Virus record (IMG/VR): IMGVR_UViG_3300022752_000018
Span: 1-64,000 of that record
DNA from: a virus
Length of the DNA: 64,000 nucleotides
Strand: one strand, 5' to 3'
A model generated the notes under the pieces. It had not been told where the DNA came from. It made no database searches and was given only the letters and a program-made list of their open reading frames with translations. Made by a program: the position numbers and the translations under genes. How positions within the stretch are numbered: position 1 is the stretch's first letter; the number at the start of each line of letters is the position of its first letter. This document shows positions 60,301 through 64,000 of this stretch, in pieces.

Positions 60301-63300
60301 GCGTTTAGGAAACCAATATCACTAGCGTTTGGAGTTCCACCATATGGTGTGCTCACGGCTGGTAATGTTGCTAGGGCTGCTGTTTCATTTGCTGCTGATA
60401 GTAAATTAATTACAATATCCATCAATGCTGCTACACGATCCTGCGCCACTTTATCAGTTTTAACTAAGTCATCAAGAGCGACCTTAACAACTTCAAATGC
60501 TTTCTGTGTAGCTAACTTCTGATTGCCAACTACTGTACTTGCTTGAGCACGATAATAACTGCGAGCAGCCACGATTGTGCGGAAGTTGCTGTTAAACATC
60601 ATATCCCAGCGAACTGCATCAATAATCAACTTAACATCACGCTGACATTTATCAACATCATATACTAAGCCCGCAAAGTTAGCATTAACATAATCAGTTG
60701 TGGCCTTGGCTACTGTGTTAGCAGCAGCCTTGAGCTTGTCACTGAATACATATAACTCACTATCTACCCAACTTGTATCAGCCTCAATGGCCGCTGGCTC
60801 TTCAATACGCTGATCAATGAAACTAATAATATCATCTACTAGTTTTAATGCTGCTGTTTCGCCAGCTCCTGCTGCTGTCTGTGCTGCAATCAATGTTTTT
60901 AATTGTTTGTAAGCATCAATTGTTGCTAATCTATCATCACCTGGGAGGGCTGTACCATCATAATAAGCCTTACCTGCAACAATAGTTTCTTGATTACCAC
61001 CAAAAGTTAGATCATATGTTATAGCATCTAATATTAGTTTAATATCCTTACGACATGTTGATTCAGTATAAACTAAACCATTAAAATTACCATTTTGATT
61101 AGTACGTTCTGTATTAATAAAAGTAATTAAGTTATCTTCAATAGTTTGTCTATTAGTATTAATATCATTACGAGCAGCGATTCTACTGTTTTGATCAGCC
61201 GCAGCAGCATCATATTCTGCTTGTGTATCAAAATCATTAACAGTTATTGAAGGTGGAGTAATTAGATAGTACTTACCTGATCCACCTGGTTTATCTGGGG
61301 TCGAATCAGCAGCAGCATTAAATCCTAAATTATTCAACGCTGTGTTATCGCTGGCCAGAATAGCTAAGAATATATCAAATAATCTTTCAGCACGTTGACG
61401 GAAACTAATAGTTTGTACACTACCACTACCACCTGTTGCTGTATTTGGTGTACCTGTTGCTACAAAAACTGTTCCTACTGTGTTATTTCTAGCCCCGAAA
61501 GTACGATAGTCTGTATAATAGTAAGCTGTACCTGTACCAGTACCTGAACCAGTTGCTGTAAATATAGTACCTGAATTATTGTCTGCTGCACCAAGTTGTG
61601 TAAAGTCAGTGGTACTACCAGTACCATAAACGATTTGATATTTGCCACCTACAATAAAGCCGCCTGCTTGGACTAGAGTTTTCCCAGTACTAGTAATCTT
61701 ATATTCACGACCAACTACTAGTGCTTCGGCTGTTGTTTCAGCATCTAATGTTTCAATATCTGATAGACCTTGTGTGATAACTTCATCTAAAGATTCTAAA
61801 CTTGGTCTAATCTCAAATGTTAATCCTGCTGTAGAACCTGCTGTACCTAATGTAGTATCAATTGGTGCACCATCAACTTCTTCACTCAATTGGAACGAAG
61901 TTGTTGTTGGGTTACCGATAACATAATATGTCTTAGGTTGGGTACCAATATTTGTATAATTTTCTAAAGTACCTGCACCTGTTCCATATACTCCACTTAC
62001 ACGTATTGGCTGATTTTTCTTAATTGGTTGTAAGAGATCAGTTACTGGTGCTGTACAACTAAACTGACCACTAGTACTTGTAATAGTAACTCCTACTAAT
62101 TTCTTACCTAATACACGTTCCTTTAGTTCTTTGAACGCACTGATATTAGCAGCCGCTTGTGTACCAGTTATAACACTAGCAAATGATCTACGATAACTAC
62201 GACCTGCAGATATAGTTCTGAAACTTGTATTAAACATTAGATCATAACGAATAGCATCCAATACTAGACCAACGTCTCTACGACACTTGGCTTGATCATA
62301 ATCAACTACAGGAGAAATACTTGTAAATGTGTTAATGTTATTCACATAATCAATGATTACATCTTGAAGTCTTGGCTTTTCTTGTACAATTGTGGTACTA
62401 ATTTCTTGAAGTAATGGATTGACCCATACTTGATTTGGTAACACTGTTGTTGCAACAGCGCCAGCGCCAGCTTCTATTAGGTTTCTAACCTGTAGAACAA
62501 GATCACGTGCCTCTGTAGCAGCCAATGTATTAGTTGAAGCACCTAGAGCAGTGTTAACCGTAGCAAGAACTTGCTCTGACAAGTATGTATATGCTGCTAC
62601 AGTAGCAGGAATCTCACCTGCATTTGTAAACACTGTACCGTCATAGTAGGCCTTACCAGCAACCATAGTTTCCATATTGCCGCCATAAATGAGGTCATAT
62701 GCCACTGCATCTAATAAGAAACCAATGTCCTCTTCACACTTGTCATCATCATAAGTAAATGAACTCCAAATACTACCTACAGCCGCACTACTTACTTGTG
62801 TACTAATCCAAGTTGTCACTGCTGTCTGCAATGTACCCTTAGCAGTCAATATAGCATCAGCGGCTACTTTGAATGATGAGTCACGATTAACAATACCTGC
62901 TGGTCTTGCCAGTGCGTATACACTACCGCCTGGTAATGGTACACGAGCAGTTGGTACACTGCCACCGCCAATAATACTTGAAATCAATTCAAAACTACGT
63001 GTGATACTAGCAATTGCATCTGCATCATCTAATAGTTCAACTACTTTCTGCTTGGCAAAATCAATACCGCCTAGTGTTTCTTGTAATTGATCTGTTATAA
63101 CCAAACTACTTGTAGCACGACGATATGCTAGACCTGCTTTTACACTGTTATAATTTGTGCCTAATAATAGATCATATAAGGCTGCATCAATAATTAGTCC
63201 AACATCACGACTGCAACGACTTTGATCATAAGTCTTGTAGTTAGCAGTAATATAAGCTACCACTTCTTCCTTCAAGAATTCCTTATTAGCAATCAAACTA

Positions 63301-63998
63301 TTAGCAGCATTGACAGCATTAGGATTAAAAGCAGCACCAATTGGCGGAACATTAACCACTGGTGGGGCTACTTCAACACCTTTGTCAATAATATCAAACA
63401 TTACATCAAATAAGTTTGTAATACGACCAATAGCAGCCTCATTCTTAACTAGTGGAGGCTTCTGACTGATTTCAATTACACGATCACGGATAAACTTAAT
63501 AGCCTGTAGTTGTGGACCAATCTGTGTGCTGGTTACAACATTAGCAGCCTTCTGTAAGTATACACTACCTGCTGTGATACTTTGGAAGTTACTGTTTAAT
63601 ACCATGTCATACATAGCAGCGTCTAAGATCAAGCCTACATCACGAGCACATTTTTCTGTGTTGTATTGTAGGATAAAGCTATCAATATAATCTGCGATAC
63701 GAGCTTGTAATTCAGCTTTTTGTTCTTGTACAGCAATACGAACATAGGCCAATGTTTCATCACCTGCTAAAAAGTCTGGATTAACTCTTAGTGGTACTTG
63801 TTTTACACCACCTTTAACAACATTGATAACAATATCAACCAATTCACCTAGTCTTTGACTTGTTTCAATGCTACCTGCTGTACCTTTAATCTGTTCTAGA
63901 GACTTTTGATAACTCTTTGCTAGCGAACTTCTTGCTACATCAAATATCAAGTTGCCTAGATAGTTATAAGCACGTATTGTAGCTTCAATTTCATCATC
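54312..63998 (-). CDS. Giant repeat structural protein (more than 3,228 aa), 5' partial
   Basis: The frame stays open to the right window edge (DDEIEATIRAYNYLGN precedes the first TTG), so the start lies outside. The protein is built from about 18 repeats of a helical unit: C-x-R-D-(V/I)-x-(L/Y/F)-(I/L)-x-(D/E)-A-x2-(Y/H)-D-(L/M), then (G/N)(G/S)N and an A..Y(Y/R) helix. Similar repeats occur in large structural proteins of marine T4-like phages. Residues encoded near 61.4-62.1 kb hold beta-rich inserts, including GKYQIVYGTGSTTDF...GTIFTATGSGTGTG. The C-terminus (GRAFNKSLLGVVTPYILALQ) is compact. Likely a long tail or whisker-type fibre; the exact position on the virion is unknown. Confidence 0.85.
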   Translation of the reverse strand, partial: DDEIEATIRAYNYLGNLIFDVARSSLAKSYQKSLEQIKGTAGSIETSQRLGELVDIVINVVKGGVKQVPLRVNPDFLAGDETLAYVRIAVQEQKAELQARIADYIDSFILQYNTEKCARDVGLILDAAMYDMVLNSNFQSITAGSVYLQKAANVVTSTQIGPQLQAIKFIRDRVIEISQKPPLVKNEAAIGRITNLFDVMFDIIDKGVEVAPPVVNVPPIGAAFNPNAVNAANSLIANKEFLKEEVVAYITANYKTYDQSRCSRDVGLIIDAALYDLLLGTNYNSVKAGLAYRRATSSLVITDQLQETLGGIDFAKQKVVELLDDADAIASITRSFELISSIIGGGSVPTARVPLPGGSVYALARPAGIVNRDSSFKVAADAILTAKGTLQTAVTTWISTQVSSAAVGSIWSSFTYDDDKCEEDIGFLLDAVAYDLIYGGNMETMVAGKAYYDGTVFTNAGEIPATVAAYTYLSEQVLATVNTALGASTNTLAATEARDLVLQVRNLIEAGAGAVATTVLPNQVWVNPLLQEISTTIVQEKPRLQDVIIDYVNNINTFTSISPVVDYDQAKCRRDVGLVLDAIRYDLMFNTSFRTISAGRSYRRSFASVITGTQAAANISAFKELKERVLGKKLVGVTITSTSGQFSCTAPVTDLLQPIKKNQPIRVSGVYGTGAGTLENYTNIGTQPKTYYVIGNPTTTSFQLSEEVDGAPIDTTLGTAGSTAGLTFEIRPSLESLDEVITQGLSDIETLDAETTAEALVVGREYKITSTGKTLVQAGGFIVGGKYQIVYGTGSTTDFTQLGAADNNSGTIFTATGSGTGTGTAYYYTDYRTFGARNNTVGTVFVATGTPNTATGGSGSVQTISFRQRAERLFDIFLAILASDNTALNNLGFNAAADSTPDKPGGSGKYYLITPPSITVNDFDTQAEYDAAAADQNSRIAARNDINTNRQTIEDNLITFINTERTNQNGNFNGLVYTESTCRKDIKLILDAITYDLTFGGNQETIVAGKAYYDGTALPGDDRLATIDAYKQLKTLIAAQTAAGAGETAALKLVDDIISFIDQRIEEPAAIEADTSWVDSELYVFSDKLKAAANTVAKATTDYVNANFAGLVYDVDKCQRDVKLIIDAVRWDMMFNSNFRTIVAARSYYRAQASTVVGNQKLATQKAFEVVKVALDDLVKTDKVAQDRVAALMDIVINLLSAANETAALATLPAVSTPYGGTPNASDIGFLNARDRIEENRHFILEDMRSYLLSTGGAGGNGGAGLVNLTSFGGGFTTDECLRDVGLILDAVRYDLTYGGNLETVLAAKAYYSGTVLGASPPNAAHITATKNAFARLATVVENVAKNTAHTTISAGTAAFAGPSQIRANAPGSTDAAKKASDLVKTIVSALTLVNASALVPGQKYVIIELGTSVNWTDMGASASPAVGQTFVKNSTPYSGTSGGTALPDYLTEIDEVRPSTSWVDNNLALIASTMLDRKNSLALQVTDYVNAQFPGFSYTAETCQRDVKLVTEAVRYDMMFGTNFRSWTAGKAYYRNMTSAGVVTTTQKAATLAAFRFLKGLLVEITGNNVTAALRVKGAMNVVIDVLEFGETTRNANNTVIRKAVDAIEANRANLLTYMGSWLDTNVTNTFGNNYSKTTCLRDLGYLIDAIKYDLTYGGNMETCVAGRSYYDGVVLEGVAGSGSTSADHVDKTQAAFTALGTRIKTYSDVDQYMVDPMIDALINNVNALIDDDSLDTEVYADASWSEVAIQEVSVAIRSQTDAIKTQVTNYVDTNFPALVYNKTKCARDVGLLIDAVRWDMLFNSNFRSITAGRSYYRSVTQGVDLNLAADALASLNQKQATIAAFTYLKQVLMGIAASNAISKERITDNMDIILQIIETGLGNQATPTITYSGVSNAEREKANAILLANKTFIKNEVIAYINKTYTKINYDEALCARDVEFLTYAVAYDMVTGSNYHTVTAARSYLRQYASNVLTDQQKHITLLAFKYLKNLLINYVGGNADAVASIKASMNIIIDTINAESVTGLPAVVVPTANVTTTADQVALNGWLLNANNIANAKAAGITASNNSGGGNAAKCNRDIGYVLEALTHDITYGGNWASIIAAKAYRNGTGTIQLTNAGEEAATIAAFNGVRDYIINNSSAPADLDARVTALIAIITGVVFSATYTVPAVEYPELLGSRNALEAARNILISNVANAKAKTIRWVNNRSYFVYEVQKCERDIGLILDAVFTDMVTGSNFLSVQAGRSYLRASASGALASAQKWAILAGLTQAKSIVSSVVSTNSDAISAVRAKLSVVIDIINDETDANVTLLYPTDTTTASGAASRKNASAAIVTNKSTLVSGVISGLSLTAGAQTNKCTRDLNYVVDALAHDVLYGGNWGVTVAAKSYYEGTATVNLGSGEKAPTKAAFESLATNIKALVNVDATADGYVDTLIAIITGVLDTDTDATNAAQAKALVIGAPSTAGGATNLVSAFTTLVASKEATQFKIFEYINSREYLDYTGTTVTKCERDVDLILDALAADIPAASNYKSIKAAQAYLRSYSKVVTSEQKQATIGSLYLIKRLVSQSTTGSVKTDARALMDTIIDIVDRGVIATPALVITTTAATNPRAVDNTLVSYSNFIKAEVRAYLDRNYPELDYNKIKCERDVQYIIDALRYDMAYGVNAETIEAALSYWEGNQLTLGSHPNNIDDIDITGGEDEKVATIAAYQFLADLVGIILNNSAYTPLQDVVSKGTHTTGAASKASAAEAAVDSLVLVVNNPDSTLASANTVANVQRTASNVTVNATINGLKTSVSQANGVTASASSMKANVSFDIKRAFVNTLGDATQATGSSVQFFVYNEAKCGRDVEFIVEALAFDALYGGNKESRTAALEYAYKGGLMIPLATKGPTVGGFTHLKNIIDDIVDGTSLTATTGNSTLQTRTDPSSLTGVSDLVQITLDVIRGGATAAPALVDPVFADVDNFKPDNLIVRAIVRDSIPTIAENTITFINETYAGFGYLQDTCKRDVGLTIDALAYDLIYGGNSRTKFAAEQYYSGGRFQIPADSKSATVACFVYLDALARKVVLNDAIVTAQNYVDQDKSNPKATDGEVTNITTLMDAFTDILTNGYISVLQLDATFNGSVDDNTYATFHQVSTITTTGHTLEWVGTGIDVDSALPYNGGVPKPENQLVSDKGGFINFTSTDEKGDFRIGPDLTIKRDSGSIIGRAFNKSLLGVVTPYILALQS
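54950..63660 (-). repeat. About 18 Cys-Arg-Asp helical repeats of the giant protein
   Basis: Motif centres lie near 54.97, 55.45, 56.05, 56.45, 56.91, 57.33, 57.75, 58.18, 58.63, 59.06, 59.48, 60.14, 60.64, 61.04, 62.27, 62.72, 63.20 and 63.63 kb, i.e. mostly 400-480 bp apart. Two subtypes tend to alternate: YGGN...A.(S/A)YY(D/E)G and (F/T)(N/G)(S/T)NF.S..A.RSY.R. The gap at 61.04-62.27 holds the beta-rich inserts. Confidence 0.88.
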
Positions 63999-64000
63999 TG

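Noticed and set aside
54514-63413. Several plus-strand frames of 60-95 codons within the giant repeat gene.
   Set aside because: Antisense to a continuous, clearly patterned coding frame; no ribosome sites or recognisable proteins.
1-64000. tRNA genes, integrase or attachment sites.
   Set aside because: None could be seen by eye. A tRNA-finding program run would settle the tRNA question.

Overview
The window is a 64 kb internal piece of a T4-like, contractile-tailed bacteriophage. It looks marine: the proteins have the style of cyanophage and SAR11 myophage genes, but no psbA or other photosynthesis gene is present, so I cannot name the host. Evidence for T4-like identity is a set of readable hallmark genes: large terminase gp17, a likely small terminase gp16, tail sheath gp18, tail tube gp19, neck proteins gp13 and gp14, head completion gp4, dNMP kinase gp1, ssDNA-binding gp32 and recombinase UvsX, plus a viral-type ThyX. 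The DNA is AT-rich and densely packed, with many 1-8 bp gene overlaps. I saw no tRNA, rRNA, CRISPR array or integrase by eye.

Layout. (1) 1-3141, plus strand: a left-truncated metallopeptidase/VWA gene, four small conserved phage genes and thyX. (2) 3283-8040, minus strand: a recombination block (gp32, uvsX, a possible UvsY-like mediator) interrupted just after uvsX by a GIY-YIG homing-endonuclease remnant, an FkbM methyltransferase and a displaced, frameshifted second copy of the uvsX 3' end. (3) 8041-21465, minus strand: head, packaging and tail genes. (4) 21506-24776, plus strand: gp14, a gp15-like sheath stabiliser with a suspicious 5' end, and a Nudix hydrolase. (5) 24773-27551, minus strand: a glycan-modification cluster (GT2 glycosyltransferase, TPR-FkbM methyltransferase, DUF4422-like glycosyltransferase) behind its own sigma70-like promoter. 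(6) 27604-63998, minus strand: about 36 kb devoted almost entirely to adhesin and structural proteins. These include a 6,247-residue collagen-like fibre with about 26 CBM5/12-like modules and a protein of more than 3,228 residues (5' end outside the window) built from about 18 Cys-Arg-Asp repeats.

How the parts fit. The exceptional content is the host-recognition apparatus. The giant fibre alternates long Gly-Val-Gln tracts with small aromatic modules resembling carbohydrate-binding modules, one of which also appears inside the tail sheath. Beta-rich inserts are shared between the giant fibre and the other giant protein. The adjacent glycosyltransferase and methyltransferase genes, and the sugar-nucleotide-type fusion at 3283, suggest that fibres or a host glycan are modified; that link is inference. 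The second notable feature is the scar of a mobile element at uvsX: the resident 3' end was displaced and is decaying, while an alternative 3' end now completes the gene.
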